Shown: positions 43,534 through 56,907 of the stretch, in pieces
Position numbering within the stretch: position 1 is the first letter of the stretch
Layout: each line of letters begins with the position of its first letter
Source: Acorus gramineus
Lineage: Eukaryota > Streptophyta > Magnoliopsida > Acorales > Acoraceae
Length of the DNA: 64,000 nt
Direction of reading: 5' to 3'
Assembly (NCBI GenBank): GCA_030737835.1
Contig: JAUJYN010000036.1
Location: forward strand, 496,001 to 560,000
Notes under the pieces: model-generated
Seen by the model: the letters and a program-made list of their open reading frames with translations, nothing else
Databases searched by the model: none
Told to the model about the DNA's origin: nothing
Position numbers and translations under genes: made by a program

Positions 43534-46500
43534 TGTCACGCCCCAGGGCCGGCCGACCCCAGGACGCGGCAAGTGTATATATGATATCAGTAACAGGAGT
43601 TCAATAATATACTCACACAACAGCTAAAATGACACACAGACAGCAAAAGCAGGGCTGACATAATATATACACCAAAAGCGAAAGCTAAAAGACTGAATCT
43701 GTAATCCAAAACATACTACAGACTCGATACATAATCATATGTCCTGTGAGAGCCACTATATACAAAGACATCCAAATACAATACAAACGCGTGCCCAAGC
43801 ACGGAATATAATACATACAAGCACAAGGGATGCTGATAGCCTCTGATACTCGCGGGACGTAGCGCTACTCCGCTACTGATGAATTCCCTCGGGGAGCTCT
43901 TCCTCCAGATCCGACTCAGATGACACTGGAAAAATATTATGCGAGGGGTGAGCCACACGCTCAGTGAACAACACAACCCATGCATCACAGTTTATATTAA
44001 CCACAAATAATCAATAACCAGCCTCAAAGTGGCATAACAACATAAACCAGTGGCTTGTACATCGCCGAACCACCACACCCTCACCCTCACCCCTCAATAG
44101 GTGACATAGGATATTGGGACTTATAATCATCCATACACATCCATACACCCTCACCCCTCAATAGGTGACATAGGATATTGGGACTGATAATCATCCAAAC
44201 ACATCCATACACATCCATACACATCCATACACCCTCACCCTCACCCCTCAACAGGTGACATAGGATATTGGGACTGACTAGGCTGTTAATCACCCTTCGT
44301 CCACCGATAGCCTCTCCTCCACACCGTAGCTTGCCTGGTCTACTCCCACATTCAGCACAGTCCGAGTCCAAGATCAGGAGGTGCCTACTGATGGGAGCCC
44401 TCTGTCAGGATAGCCTGTCTAACGCTGAGGAGTCCCTACACGGATCCAACGAAGGGAAGAGAAACAGCCTACCCACACGCATATGATCCACTTGGATCCG
44501 CTGACAACACATCTCTATAACTCTAGTGTCTTGAATTCATCAGAATTCCTCCAGGGCGCATAACCAAGATGCAGGGAACATGCATTAGTATAGACGGGAA
44601 AAGAAACCTTGGGAGGGCACCATGAGGTCCCGATATAGGACATCCCGATAACCAAACAAGGAACACGGAGCACCCTAGCCCGGGTCTCAATGTTGACCTC
44701 GCAAGGCCCCTTAATATTCCCTAAGGCATGCAATAATATTACCAGTTGCATTTAATTTAACAAATTAAACTAATAGGAGCATACAAAGGCCGAGGCTTTC
44801 CTAGCATGATAACAAGGTGCAAGGTGCATGGCTCTTACACCACCTAAGGGTGCAAGTCCCTAACATACTCAGTCTAGGGTAGCATGCATACTACATATCA
44901 ATCATGCTTGCATGGATTACATATTAAACAGATTAATATTAATCTATGGTGCCCCAGGGGAGGACGGTATACGCCCAAGTGCATATAGCGCCTCCCAACT
45001 GGGTTGGATTGTCCCACTCACCGGTAGTCGGGTCATCGCGCGACCGTCCGTCAAGATCTGCAAGACAGGGTAATCAACTCGGTGAGTAAAATACACAATA
45101 TACACAAAAATACACTAAAAATACCCAACACTCGGACAAGCGTACATACGGCCTGTACGCACGCGAGTCCGAGCACCCCGACACACTCCCAAACCCCCAG
45201 GCAGCTATACGCATGGCCACCCGCACGCGCACGCACGAATGCGCATGCACGCACGCACCCCGACACCATCGGCGCACTGCCGCGCGCCTACCCGCACGCC
45301 CCAGCACGCGCACGCACTGGTCCCCAACTCCGCGCCCAGGCTCATGCCCAGGCGCCCTGCCCCGCACCCAGGCGCAGTGCCCAGGTGCCCTGCCCGCGCG
45401 CGCCCGCGTGCACCTGCGCACACCCCCGCTCACGCTAGCACCCGCGTGCACCTGCGCGGCCACTCCGCGCGCACCCGCACGCACGCACCCGCGCGTGACT
45501 GTGCGCCCTACTGCGCCCGCCAGCGCTCGCCTGCGCCCGCCTGCGCGCGCGCCTGTGCGCGCACGCGCGCAGACCGCGCCCAAGCCCTCTTAACCCCTTT
45601 TTTACCCCTTTCAACCTCTCACACACACCCAAACACCCCTACCTAGCATGCATGACTTTCCCACAACCCCTTAAGCCAAGAAAACCAAGAAAAAAGGAGG
45701 GGAGGAGCTCACCTTGGGAGGGAAAAGAAAGGGAGAGGTTCGGGGGCCCTTCGCGCACCGAAACGCCGCCACCAGAACCACCACCACCTCCACTCAGCCT
45801 CCTCAGCCTCCTCTTCAGCCCTCTATGGCAGCAAAACAGGGGGGGGGGGATCATGCAAAGAGAGCTTGATATAGAGGGGAGAACAACAACACAACAACAC
45901 AAAGACAAATATCCACCACCACTAGCACCTCCACCCTCTCCATCTCTTTGAAGCATAAACCCAAACACATGGGGTGCAAAAGAAAGAGAGGAGAGGGACC
46001 AGAAATGCTGGTCGACGTGCACATTGGGAGGGGAAGAGAGAGAGAGGAGATATTTATCAAAATATCTAAGGGGGAATTACTAAGTCGCCCTCCGACTAGA
46101 AATTCTGCGCAAGCTTCACTGGAACAGCCATAACTTCCCCGATACAGCTCCGAATTTCTTGATTCCAAGATCGATGGAAAGCTAAGAAGATTATCTACAA
46201 CTTTCATGTTTATGCCATGATCAAATAATCTCTCCAGCTAATCCGAAATTAGAGCCGAACATGGAACAGGGTTACTGCCAGAATTTCCATCCCCGGGGTA
46301 TACTTGGAAACATACCCATAACTTTTACTACAAGAATCCAGTTGATCTAATTCCACTTCTGTGCGAAAGCTAACTCAAAACTGGACATCTCATAGTAAAC
46401 TCATAATTAAACCTCTTCATCTTGGATTTTAACAAAATCAAATCCAAACACCAAATTAGGAATACATAACTTAGGAAAAAAAATTATGTACCCAAATCTT

Positions 46501-46534
46501 CAAACAGAGCGCTCCAAATGACACAGACACAACA
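43534..46534 (-). repeat. 5' LTR of E3
   Basis: The LTR is 3,001 bp, TGTTGTGTCTGTG (46534) to GGGGCGTGACA (43534) on the minus strand. It contains the G-rich tandem array (about 44083-44275), the CG-rich part (45130-45595), a (GGT)n exon-like stretch (about 45770-45830, read in reverse) and a poly-G run (45839-45849). Confidence 0.93.
45058..45712 (-). other. Intron-like CG-rich segment of E3 5' LTR
   Basis: The minus strand shows donor-like CCAAGGTGAGC and acceptor-like GTCTTGCAG, as in the 3' LTR, but the interior differs by indels (655 against 666 bp). The borders are unchanged. Confidence 0.5.
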
Positions 46535-46778
46535 CATATGTCGAAACTGACACCTCGTCTCCCGTGCCACCTGTCCCTCAATTCTGTAGAAGATTTTGAC
46601 GGCAAATCTTCCATGATCTTGATTTTTGCGCCTTTGCCATGATTGCGGGAAGTTCTCGAGGAAGAACCGCCCCTTTAATATAGTCGTCACTCGCTGAGAA
46701 GAGGAGAGAGAACTAAAAAATTAAATCCCCTCTTCATTTTCAAACCTTGCCTCTTCTCATTTTTCTTCTCGTATCACC

Positions 46779-48719
46779 ATGTCAACAGACACCGTTCAGA
46801 GGCTGAGATCTTCTCTGTCAATCCCTGATTCTATCACGATCATGCCTACGCAAGAGAAGTTCTTCGATCTCATGAAGCATCAAAACCTTGATGCGCTTTA
46901 TATATATCCTTCTTGAGGAAGAAGTTACCTTTCTCTTCCTCTCCCTCCAACTGGTTAAGGATTTCATTTGTCGGTTTATGCTTCACCCGACACAATGTTC
47001 TCCTAACCTGTTGAGCATTCTGATGTGCATCGTCACCATCAACCGTTCGGTGGTGAAGTTTGATCAGATTGCTAGTGCCCAAGAACTGGAGGATAAAGAT
47101 TTTCACAAAATTATTAGCCTCACAGCTCCTCGGGCTGCTGGCTCTACCTCGGTGGCCGTTGGCACATCGTTGAGCCTCGACGCTCAATGTGCTTCTTCTC
47201 CTGTCGTGAACGAGGAGGTGGTTGGATAACTCACTGCCCTCAAAGCCAAGTCAGCCTTTGTTTCAAGGAAGAGGCCCAGATTGCCGCTTCCTTCGAAACG
47301 AAGGTCAAAAATGCTTCGTCCAGAGTCATTGGTCTTAGAGGATGACACAGCATAGGAGGCGGCCGCCCCACCTGGCTGGCTCACCTTTGACTTTTTCTTG
47401 TGGGCCTTCTACGAATGAAGTTGGTGATCAAGGATCCAGGTTTGCTCTGACCTTTGGCGGATCGGGAAGCCCATCGAGTCCTACCGCTAGCAAGTTGATA
47501 GACGCGGTAGTGGTTCCATTCTCTCCTGAAGTTGAGGTGATCGAGGCCCCCATCCCGGTCATCCCGATAGTCGACTTGGCTCACGCTAAGTTGTCATCAG
47601 CCGAGGCCGTCGAGATGGCTCCTCCTTTGATGGTTGTACCTGGGTCGAGCCCATTCACGGCGATGGGGGTTACATCCCCTCTAGAAGTTTCATCAGGGGT
47701 GCCCCCAGCCGTTATGGTGGAGATTCCATCCTCCATCAGGCCTTCTCTGAAGGTGTCATCGGTCATTCAGACCGCTGTTGTTCCCTCACGACCCTCTCAG
47801 TCGGAGGTTCCTTTCCTCTCAGCCTCCGAGGCCACCCCTTTTGCAGCAAACAATGCTCCGAACTTGGCCTCCTCAAGGGTTACATTAGCCAGTGGGGCTA
47901 TGCCTGTCAAGGCTTCTGTAGCGGCTGCTTCAGTCAACACCTTTTCCGGTGGCCCTCTGGCCTGGCGCACCAACAAGGAGGTTGATTGTGCTCAACTCAG
48001 GGGTTGCCTTTTTACCCGGCTCGGCTGGAGCATATACAACATAAGTGATCCAACCCCTTTGTTTTCTTTGTGTCCAACTTTAGAGCCCTGATGATTTGAT
48101 TTTTCAGAACTCTGTCCTCCTCCAAGTGCTCAGCGAGCGTGAACTCGGCGCGAAGAAGGCCGAATCACTGCTGAAGCCAACGTAGGAGCTCGCGCATCGT
48201 AGATAGGCGTAGCTTAAGATTGCTGGAGAGCAAACTGTGATCGTGAATCGTGCTCGCCTAGTGGAAGAGTTAGCTAAATCTTTCGCTCGGCTTGACCTGG
48301 CTACTGCTGAAGCTCGTGTCGTGGCTGTTGAGGAGTGAATGAAAGAGCTTCTCGACTTGAAGCTCTCTCAGTCCTTCGACCAGAAGAAGCTTTTTCTGCG
48401 AGCAGAAAATACAGAGAAATGAGTTGATGTTCTGATGTAGGAGTCGCGAGATCAGCAGGCCGTTATCTCTGGCCTTCGAACCGATGTCACGGCCACGTAA
48501 AAGGATGGACTGACGAAGGGTCGAGATGAAGCCTTCGTGTCAGTGAAAAACAAGATACAGGAGATCTTGGATTCTTTGACGACCTGTGGTGACAAGAATT
48601 ACGAGCATGGCTATCGTCAAGGATATGAAGACAGGTCAAACAATGTCTCTCCTCGCGTCGCTAGTGCTTCCTCCCCTGGCTCTGGGTCTGATCCCGATGA
48701 TACGTCTCAAAACGATTGA
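46779..48719 (+). pseudogene. Antisense extra ORF of the Tat-lineage remnant
   Basis: It begins MSTDTVQRLRSSLSIPDSIT. After a frame change near 46900 it continues LQLVKDFICRFMLHPTQCSP and ILMCIVTINR, resembling the plant 'putative gypsy type transposon' domain (family recognised by eye; a profile search would settle it). A Ser/Pro/Val-rich middle (47342-48091) follows, then a helical, charged part (about 48110-48540, VEELAKSFARLDLATAEARV) with several stops, and a Ser/Asp-rich end (SSPGSGSDPDDTSQND). Function is unknown. It lies antisense to the integrase at 49415-50222. Confidence 0.65.
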
Positions 48720-49414
48720 CATTTTGTAAAGACAATGTTTTCCTTAAATGACTTGTCCTCTTAATGTCTACTAGTTTTTTTTTTCTTGTTTGCATAACGT
48801 GTATGCTTGGAGTGCTTGTTCGCTAGGATAATAGGGACGTACCCTTTCAAAATTTAAGCCCATTTAATGGACTAATTCTACTTATCATTGCCTCACGACC
48901 TCCAGAAGCTGGTCGTAGGGTCTTCGCCCTTTGAGACATTAATGGACATAGGGGAAGCTTGTACTTCCTAACGACCTCATTTTGTGAGTGTATCCTATGC
49001 ATTCCACTTTTTGTTGGCACTTGGAGACCTTAGTGGGCATAAGGGAAGCTTGTACTTCCTAACGACCTCATCTTGTGAGTGTATCCTATGCATTCCACTT
49101 TTTGGTTGGCCCTTGGAGATCTTAGTGGGCATAGGGGAAGCTTGTACTTCCTAACGACCTCATCTTGTGAGTGGATCCTATGCATTCCACTTTTTATTGC
49201 CTTTTACTCGAGTGCATAATTGATGGATGGGGCGTCCCCAGCGTGATCTCTTTCACGAAGAGTGCTCATCCGATCGACCTGAACATGGCCTATTTGCGAC
49301 CTCTTTTTCTTAGAGTGCTGTTCATAAGTTCACGCGCGACCTCGAACGGGCTTTCATACTTATAAAATATTCATAACAAGATGAATAAAAATCAAGCGAA
49401 CAACTTTTATTTCA
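48720..49414. repeat. Non-coding DNA with a 91-bp tandem repeat (x3)
   Basis: GGGAAGCTTGTACTTCCTAA recurs at 48952, 49043 and 49135, with GTATCCTATGCATTCCACTT in each unit; the array spans about 48935-49205. It lies between the integrase and the antisense ORF of the Tat remnant. I see no gene in the rest of the interval. Confidence 0.85.
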
Positions 49415-50222
49415 AAAGTAGTACATTTTTAGATGCATTACAGTGCGAGGTCTAATAAGTGCCTCTCCATTCATTCGTTCTAAGTAGTAGGCTCCTTTTG
49501 GACCTAGCCCGGTGACTTTATATGGTCCCTCCCAGTTGGGTCCGAGTTTACCATCTGATCGTTTTTGGGATTCGGGGAATACCTCTTGCAAGACCAGGTC
49601 CCCGACTCGAAAGCTTCATCGCGAAACTCTTTTGTTGTAGCTTCGAGCGATCTGATTTCGGTAGTTCGCCATTTTGATGGAAGCATCTTCTCTTCGCTAG
49701 TCCCTTAGGTCTAGGTCGGATGCGAGAACTTCTTCATTAGCGGGCTGCTCGAAGTTCTCGACCCTGAAAGTTGGGATCCTGAGCTGTATAGGAATTACTG
49801 CTTCGACACCAAAGGCCAGGGAAAACGGGGTTTCACCTGTAGCCCTCCACGCCGTTGTGCGGTATGCCCATAATATCGAGGGGAGTTCGTCCACCCAGTT
49901 TCCTTTGCCTACATCGAGGTACTTTTTGATCCCATCCAAGATGGTGCGGTTGGTGATCTCAGCCTGCCCATTACCTTGAGGATAACGAGGAGAAAAGAAC
50001 AGATGTTTTATTTCCAACTCCTCGCAAAACTCCCTTATGGTAGCGTTGTCGAACTGTGTTCCGTTGTCAGAGATTATAGCATTCGGCACTCCGAACCTAC
50101 ATACAATCTCCTTCCATAAGAAACTTCGCATCTCGACATCATGAATCCTGGCCAAGGCCGCAGCTTCCACCCATTTGGTGAAGTAGTCGGTGGTGACCAG
50201 CAGGAACCGCTTCTGAGATGGT
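49415..50222 (-). pseudogene. Tat-lineage integrase fragment
   Basis: The minus-strand frame (to 49697) reads FLLVTTDYFTKWVEAAALAR, CRFGVPNAIISDNGTQFDN, PQGNGQAEITNRTILDGIKK, WAYRTTAWRATGETPFSLAF. The D (TDYFTKW), D (SDNGTQF) and E (GQAEITN) residues are all present. The C-terminal piece, in a shifted frame (49504-49686), has KLGPNWEGPYKV-type sequence in degenerate form. The N-terminal zinc domain is lost where LTR DNA begins at about 50223. The WAYRTTARxxTGETPF pattern is characteristic of the Tat group. Confidence 0.88.
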
Positions 50223-53200
50223 GCCAACACTACTGGATCATCTACATCGAGTTAACCGCCCAACGATGTCTTTCAACATCGATACGAGACCGGACCCAAC
50301 AACTATGGGAACGGACGAACAACGAATGGGTCACGAGGCGACGTGTCTTCACCTCATCCTCACCCTCACTCCCGGAGGGAGATTCTTGGGACTTTTGGAA
50401 GAGACTTAGACAGCTCTACACCCTTGGTCCACCGGTAGCCCTTTCCCCCGCGTAGCCTCTACCTGGTATACTCCCACGATCAGTACCTTCCGAACGCATC
50501 GGTGGTACCTACGGATGGGAGCCCTCTGTCAAGACAGCTTTCCCAACGCCAGGGAGTTCCTACATCGGATCCAACAAAGGAGAGAACGATTCCACGCTCG
50601 CAATATCATTCGTTAGCCCTCTCCCAGGTAGCCTCTACCTGGTACACTCCCACGATCAGTATGCTCCCGAACGCATCGGTGGTACCTACGGATGGGAGCC
50701 CTCTGTCAGGACAGCTACAACCCGGGCCTCTTCAACACAGACAACATTGGGAGTAAACATTCCATGTTCGCAAAGCGAACCCAATGGAAAAACACTACAC
50801 TCGATAATCACATATCGATGATAGCGAACACTATTGTACTCCCACACGGTTGCGTCGCTCGGACACAGGGGGGTGTCACTCCCCAACTACCGGCTTAACA
50901 ATCCGATAAGATAATGAATTCTCCTGAATTCTAAACGAGTGTATCGCTCGGATGCACGGGGGCGATTACATCGCTAGCGCTCTAACTAATAATGTCACGC
51001 CCCAGGGCGCCCGTCCCCTGGACGCGGCAAGCGTATACATGATATCAGCAGTCTATACAGGTGGTAAATAATATACTCTAAACAACACCAAAAATGACAA
51101 CACAGACAAAAGCAAGGCTGACATGATATATATACACACAAATAGCGGAAGCTAAAAGAGTGAGTCTGTAAATCAAAAACATATTACAGACTCGATACAT
51201 AATCAACTATCCTGTGAGAGCCAATATATACAATGACATCCAATATAATACAAACAGGTGCCCAAGCACGGAAATATAATACATACAATAAAAAAGGGAT
51301 GCTGATAGCCTCTAACACTCGTGGGAACGTGGCGCTGCTCCGCTACTGGTGAAATCCCTCGGGGAGCTCCTCCTTCAGATCCGACTCAGTGATAACTGAA
51401 GAAAAATTATGCAAGGGGTGAGCCACACGCTCAGTGAATAGTACAACCCATGCATCACAACTCATATTAACCTCAAGTCATTTATTCAAAGCCTCAAAGT
51501 GGCAGGAACTACACAATCCAGTGGGTCGCAACATCGCCGACCCACCACACCCTCACCGTCACCCTCCAATAGGTGACACGGTTATTGGGACTGACTAGGC
51601 TGTTAATCACCCTTGGTCCACCGATAGTCTCTCCTCCACTCCGTAGCCCGCCTGGTCTACTCCCACAATTCAGCACAGTCTGAAACCAAATCAGGAGGTA
51701 CCTACTGATGGGAGCCCTCTGTCAGGACGGCCTTTCTAACGCTGGGGCAGTCTCTATACGGATTCAACGAAGGGAACAGAAACAGCCTACCCACACGTAT
51801 ACGATCCAATCGGATCCGTCGACAACATCTTCCTAACAATTTAAATGTCATGAATTCTTCAGAATTCCTCCAGGGCGCATAACTACGATGCGGGGAAGCC
51901 TGTATTATAACCACATGGTTATAATATTCACTAAGCATGCTCATTACTAAATAACTCACATTTGATTTAAATAATTTAAACTAAATGGGACACATGCATA
52001 GGTCGAGGCTTTCCTAGCATGAAAATATGGTATCAGGATGCATGGCTCTTACACAAATCCTAAGGGTGCAAGTCCCTAACATACAAGGTCTAGGGTGGCA
52101 TGCATACTACATAACAATCATGCCTGCATGGATTACATATTATACAAGTTAATATTAAACTATGGTGCCCTAGGGGAGGACGATACACGCCTAAAAGCAC
52201 ATACGCCTCCCTACTGGGTTGGATTGTCCCACTCACCAATACCCGGGTCGTCGCGTGACCGTCCGTCAAGATCTGCAAGACAGGGTATTCAACAGGTGAG
52301 TAAAATACACAAATACATACAAAAATACACTAAAAATACCCAACACTCGGACAAGTGCACATACGGCCCGTACGCACGCGAGCCCGAGTGCCCCGACTCA
52401 CTCCCGCACCCACGGCAGCCATGCGCACGGCCACCCGCACGAGTACGCACGCACGCACGCCCGTGACCCGGGCGCACTGCCACGCCCCAGCCCGCGCACC
52501 CAGACGCGCTGCCGCGCCTCTGCCCGCACGCCCAGACCCGCCGCACGCCGCTCGCACGCTCGCAAGTGCCCGCGCGCACCGCGCGTCCAGCCCCGGGTGC
52601 ACCCGCGCACACTGCGCCCCAGCGCAGCACCTCGCGCGCACACCCGCACGCACTGCGCCCCAGCGCAGCACCCCGCGCGCACCCCGCTCGCCTCCCCGCG
52701 CACACCGCACGCAACGCGCCCCTGCGCAGCGCTCCGCGCGCACGCCGTGCACTGCACCCAGCGCGCCCGACCGCACGCGCCCAGCGCGCCTGACCGCAGC
52801 TCGCCTGCCTGCCTGCGCGCGCAGGCTCGCGCGCACGCGCGCCGGTGAGCCCGCATGCACCCGAGCCAACCCTAACACCTCCAACAGCCCCCTCCAACCA
52901 CCCAACAGCCATGCATAACCAAAAACACCTCCTAACATGCATCTAAACAAGAAAAGGAAGGAAAGAAACTCACCCAAGGAGAGGGAGGGAAGGGGAGGAA
53001 GAACGGGTGCTCTTCGCGCACCGATTTGCCACCTCCAAGACCACCACCACCAAGATCTCCACTCAGCCAAGGAAGGGCTGAAAACAGGGGAGAAAAGAGG
53101 CTATGAGAGGGGGTCACACATGAGGGAACTCGAATCCGAGACCATAGGAAGATAGATCGGGTCCTCACCGATCTTTTATCCTTCTAGGGTTTCTTGATCC

Positions 53201-56020
53201 AACACCTCTAGCTAGGTCAAAAGGGGGTTTTAAAGAGAGGGAGAGAGAGATTGAGAGGTGGAGAATATGATGAATAGTGGGGGGGCACTATACCTAGGCG
53301 TGGACTTAAAGGGGGGCCAAACACACACCTCACACACCCACCACTTACACTTAGCACTAATGAGGTTTAGGCTAGGTTTAGGGGAGGTTTAAGTGAGGTT
53401 TGACCCTAGTCAACCCAACCACACTAAAATCCAAAATCAATTGACCAAGTCATATGTCAACCTTGACCAAGTCAAGTCTCCAATGACTTTTCGCTCGGTC
53501 AAAACCCGGATACGATTCGGAACTGCGAAATTCTGAAACGTTACCGGAATCGATGAAATTTTTGTGAGTGGCTTGAAATGGCACCAGGACACATAATATG
53601 CAGTTAGATTTTCAATCGGAGTCCTCAAACTCATGATGATAGCTAAAAGTCCAAAATTTTAGCGGTTCCGATTCGAAAAACGAAAAAGCTGAAAAACTGC
53701 CAGAATGCTCCAATGGTTACCATAAGGCTAAAAAGTGACACATATATAACAAATAAGGTACAAGCCGACAACGGGTCATACCCACGCCTATTCCAGATAG
53801 GCCTAATCAGCTTTTAACATGCGCATATAAATATATCCAGCTATGTGCATGAACCATATGCACAATCATCTAATAATTATAGGGACACTCCCTAACATGG
53901 ATTTACATCATAATAATTCATACAACATGCATACATGGTCATTAATCACATAAACATACAAAATACACTCTAACATCCGTTGGATATCGCCAACTTAAAA
54001 GAAAGGGGCAAGCGCGATCTCGCGCACTAACAGGTGCATGCCAATATTCCAAACGAACCTGAGTCAAGTAGGAAATCGCATCTACTTACTCAGTTCGTTC
54101 AGAGGGAGAGGGCGGGGGAGATCATCATCTCATGAAGCTGGTCATAGCTTTGCCCCATTAGCATGGGCGCAACAACTATACCACGCCCTCGAGTCTTATC
54201 GCAAGGGAATATTAGGCAGGTGCCCGTTATTAACTCAGACTTATTCATGTTCGATATTTCAATTAATATGGTGGGAGTAGTATTACAATACTACCTAAGG
54301 CATGCCATATTCTATACATCCATACACATTACACAAATACATGCCCATACTAGAGGGGCTCATGCAACACAATCATTCATACATAGATACAATACATGTA
54401 TATAAGCCTAGCATGCAAGATATCTACATATTACAGCTTAAGCATGGCCATACTACTTATCTACACAAGTAGTATAGCTAGGGGGGCCCATCGATGCGCG
54501 ACGCGCGACTACGCGCGTCGAGCGCATCCCTAGGGGGGGATTGGATCGAACCACTCACCATACAACCCGGGACCTCGCACATCCCATCCGACGAGATCTG
54601 CAGGGTAAGGGCATCAAATTTAACACTTAGAATTTACTAGAAATGCAAAAAACTTAGACATGCACGCATACGGGCTCGCATGCATGCAAGCACACGCGTA
54701 CGCACGCATGCCCGAGTGCCCCAGTACCTTCCCGAGACCCTGGGCAGCCCCAAGCATGCCCCAGCACACGCATGCACGCGCACGCACGCACTGGCAACCA
54801 GCCGTGCACCCAGACACACGCCCAGGCACACTGCCCCGCGCGCGCGCCCCCGCGCACCGCTTGCTGCCAGCGTCCGCGCGCACCCGCGCGCCCGCTCCGC
54901 GTGCACCCGCGCGCCCGCCTACGCCTGCAAGTGCCCCTCTGCGCGTGCGTCTGCGCGCGCACGAGCGTGGACAGACCCGCGCGCGCGCCCAGCACTCCCC
55001 AACCCTCCCCCCTTGCCCCTACATGCACCCAACTCAAAACACCTCACATGCATGCCCTCCCAAACACCCTAACATGCATAAAAATCAATAAAGAAGAGGG
55101 AAAACTCACCAAAAGAGAGGGGGGGGGGGAAGGAGGAGATGTAGGGGCTCCCAAGCGCACCCTTGACCACCTCGACCGCCACCACCTCTACCACCACCTC
55201 CATCTTTGCTTCTCTTCTTCATGGCTGAACCAAAGGGGAGGGAAAGAAAATAAGGGGATCCACCATGGGAGGAGGAGAGGGAGGAGGAACAATCAACACT
55301 AGCACACACACTCACCTTGCTTGCACTTGCACCTCCTCTTCTTGCTCCATCTTTTCTCTTAGGCATTTCATCAAACACATGGGGGGGGGGGGATGTGTGA
55401 AAGAGAGAAAGAGAGGCAAGAGAGGTAGACGTGGGGAGTGGGAGAGAGAGAGAGAGATATTTTTTTGGGCCAATAAATAGCCAAAAGAGGGATACAAATG
55501 ACCAATTCGTCCCTGACTAGAAATTCTGTACATGCTTCACTAGAACAGCCATAACTTTCTCAATATAGCTCCGAATTGCACAATTCAAAGTCCACTGGAA
55601 AGCCAAGAAGATTATCTACAACTTTCATGTTTATGCCAAGATCAAATAATCCCTCCAGCTATTCCGAAATGTGAGCTAAACATTGAACAGGGCTGCTGCC
55701 AGAATTTTTCATCCCCAAGGTATACTTGGAAAAATACCCATAACTTTTACTACATGAATCCAGTTGGTCTAATTCCACTTTTGTATGAAAGCTAACTCAA
55801 AACTGAGCATCTCATGATAAAATCATATTTAAACCTCTTCATCTTGGATTTTAACAAAATTAAATCCAAATACCAAATCGGAAATGCATAACTTCTAGGA
55901 GAAAAATTATGTAGCCAAATTTTCAATCAAAGCTCTCCAACTTCTGAAGGTGGTTAAAAGCTAAAATTTTAGCGACTCCGATCGAAAAAAAATAAGGCTC
56001 CAAATGACACAGGCATAACA
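50223..56020 (-). repeat. LTR L6, tail truncated, interrupted by solo LTR S6
   Basis: Native parts are 50223-50992 and 53757-56020. On the minus strand it starts TGTTATGCCTGTGTCATTTG at 56020, with head, GGT-rich exon-like stretch, CG-rich segment (54660-55000) and mid region, then stops inside the tail at about 50223. The junction with the Tat integrase shares CAACAC, suggesting microhomology joining. Its part 55089-56020 is closely similar to the left edge of the window. A poly-G run lies at about 55381-55391. Confidence 0.82.
50993..53751 (-). mobile_element. Solo LTR S6 nested in L6
   Basis: On the minus strand it starts TGTTATATATGTGTCAC at 53751 and ends GGGCGTGACA at 50993; 2,759 bp. 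The target duplication AATAA is perfect (50988-50992, 53752-53756). It contains only one unit of the G-rich repeat (about 51543-51580). The CG-rich part is 52345-52860, with donor-like GGTGAGTTT (about 52965) and acceptor-like GTCTTGCAG (about 52273). Confidence 0.95.
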
Positions 56021-56907
56021 AAAACACTTAGAATTAACTAGAAATGCCAAAGACTTAGACTCGCACGCATGCCCGAGCCCCCTAGCACCTACCCGAGACC
56101 CCAGGCAGCCACACACGTGGCCCCCCGCACGCGCACACATGCACGCACGCTCCCCCGTGCCCGCTGGCGCCCTGTCGTGCGCCCATACGCGCGCGCACTC
56201 GCGCGCCATGCCGCGCACGCTCTGCGTGAACCCACGGACCCGTGCGTACGCTCAGCAGACCTCCTGCACACACCTGCACGCCCGCACCCATAAGCCAATC
56301 ACCAGTCCCTCCCACACAGCCAAACCCATACACCTAGCATGTAAGACCTCCCCAACAACCCCTAGCACAAGAAAACCCAAAGAGAGGAGGGGAAGAGCTC
56401 ACCTAGAGAGGGGGAGGGAAAGGGGAGGTTCGGGGGTCCTCGCTTGCACCCACGGCTACCTCAACCACCACCACCACTACCACCACCTCCTCAGCCTCTC
56501 CACCAACCCTTCTTGGCTGAAAACAGGGGAAAAAAAGGGCATGAGAGGGAGCTAGAGAGAAGAGAATCAACAACAACAACATAAACACACACACCTTCCT
56601 TTCTCACTTGCACTTCCTTCTTGTGCTTCTTCTTCTCCTTCTTGTTCTTCTCAAATAAACAAAGGAAAAGCAACCAAAAAGGGGAGCCAAAGAGGGGCCT
56701 CAGATGGATTTGCTAGGGAGGGAGGGAGAGAGAGAGTTCTCACTCACAAAGAAAAAACTTGGGGGGGGGGGTTAACCTAACCTAAACTCACCCACTAACA
56801 CTCTAAATAACCAAGTGATTCTTAACTATTAAGCAAGGGGGGGGGGGTGAGGTTACCAAAGATTACCACATTCACCAAAATATCTTGACACTATGCCACC
56901 CACCAAT
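56021..56907 (-). repeat. Truncated LTR fragment
   Basis: Minus-strand LTR DNA of the E2 type. It holds the CG-rich part (56055-56300), a GGT-rich exon-like stretch (about 56460-56500), and then the head region resembling 29093-29240 (poly-G runs at 56761 and 56829). The true LTR start is missing: it breaks at 56907 against another LTR tail. Confidence 0.75.

Larger units (their letters stand above)
36268..46534 (-). mobile_element. Complete Ty3/gypsy chromovirus element E3 (both LTRs)
   Basis: A 10,267-bp element with a perfect target duplication CATAT (36263-36267, 46535-46539). The 5' LTR is 43534-46534, the PBS 43517-43528, the PPT about 39278-39290 and the 3' LTR 36268-39275. The 4.26-kb internal region on the minus strand reads frameshifted gag, LTR-derived block, RT C-terminal part, decayed RT and integrase, a second integrase with an intact catalytic triad, and a broken pol tail. 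It lacks protease and the RT catalytic core in open frame, so it is structurally complete but not autonomous. Confidence 0.93.
36175..50222 (-). mobile_element. Tat-lineage Ty3/gypsy remnant, interrupted by E3
   Basis: Native parts are 36175-36267 and 46535-50222, joined across E3 by the CATAT target duplication. On the minus strand it has integrase (49415-50222), then a non-coding part with a 91-bp tandem repeat, then an extra ORF in antisense (plus strand, 46779-48719). An antisense extra ORF between pol and the 3' LTR is known in several Tat-lineage elements. LTRs, gag, protease and RT are missing. Base composition is unlike the surrounding chromovirus DNA. Confidence 0.75.

Noticed and set aside
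47342-48091. 249-codon frame as a host gene
   Set aside because: It is collinear with the Tat-lineage extra ORF remnant, with related broken frames on both sides; no splice or promoter evidence for a host gene.
48935-49205. CRISPR-like repeat array
   Set aside because: The units are head-to-tail 91-bp near-copies without unique spacers, in a plant retrotransposon.
56021-56030. AAAAC after the L6 LTR start as a target duplication
   Set aside because: The other end of L6 is truncated at about 50223, so no matching flank exists to test it.
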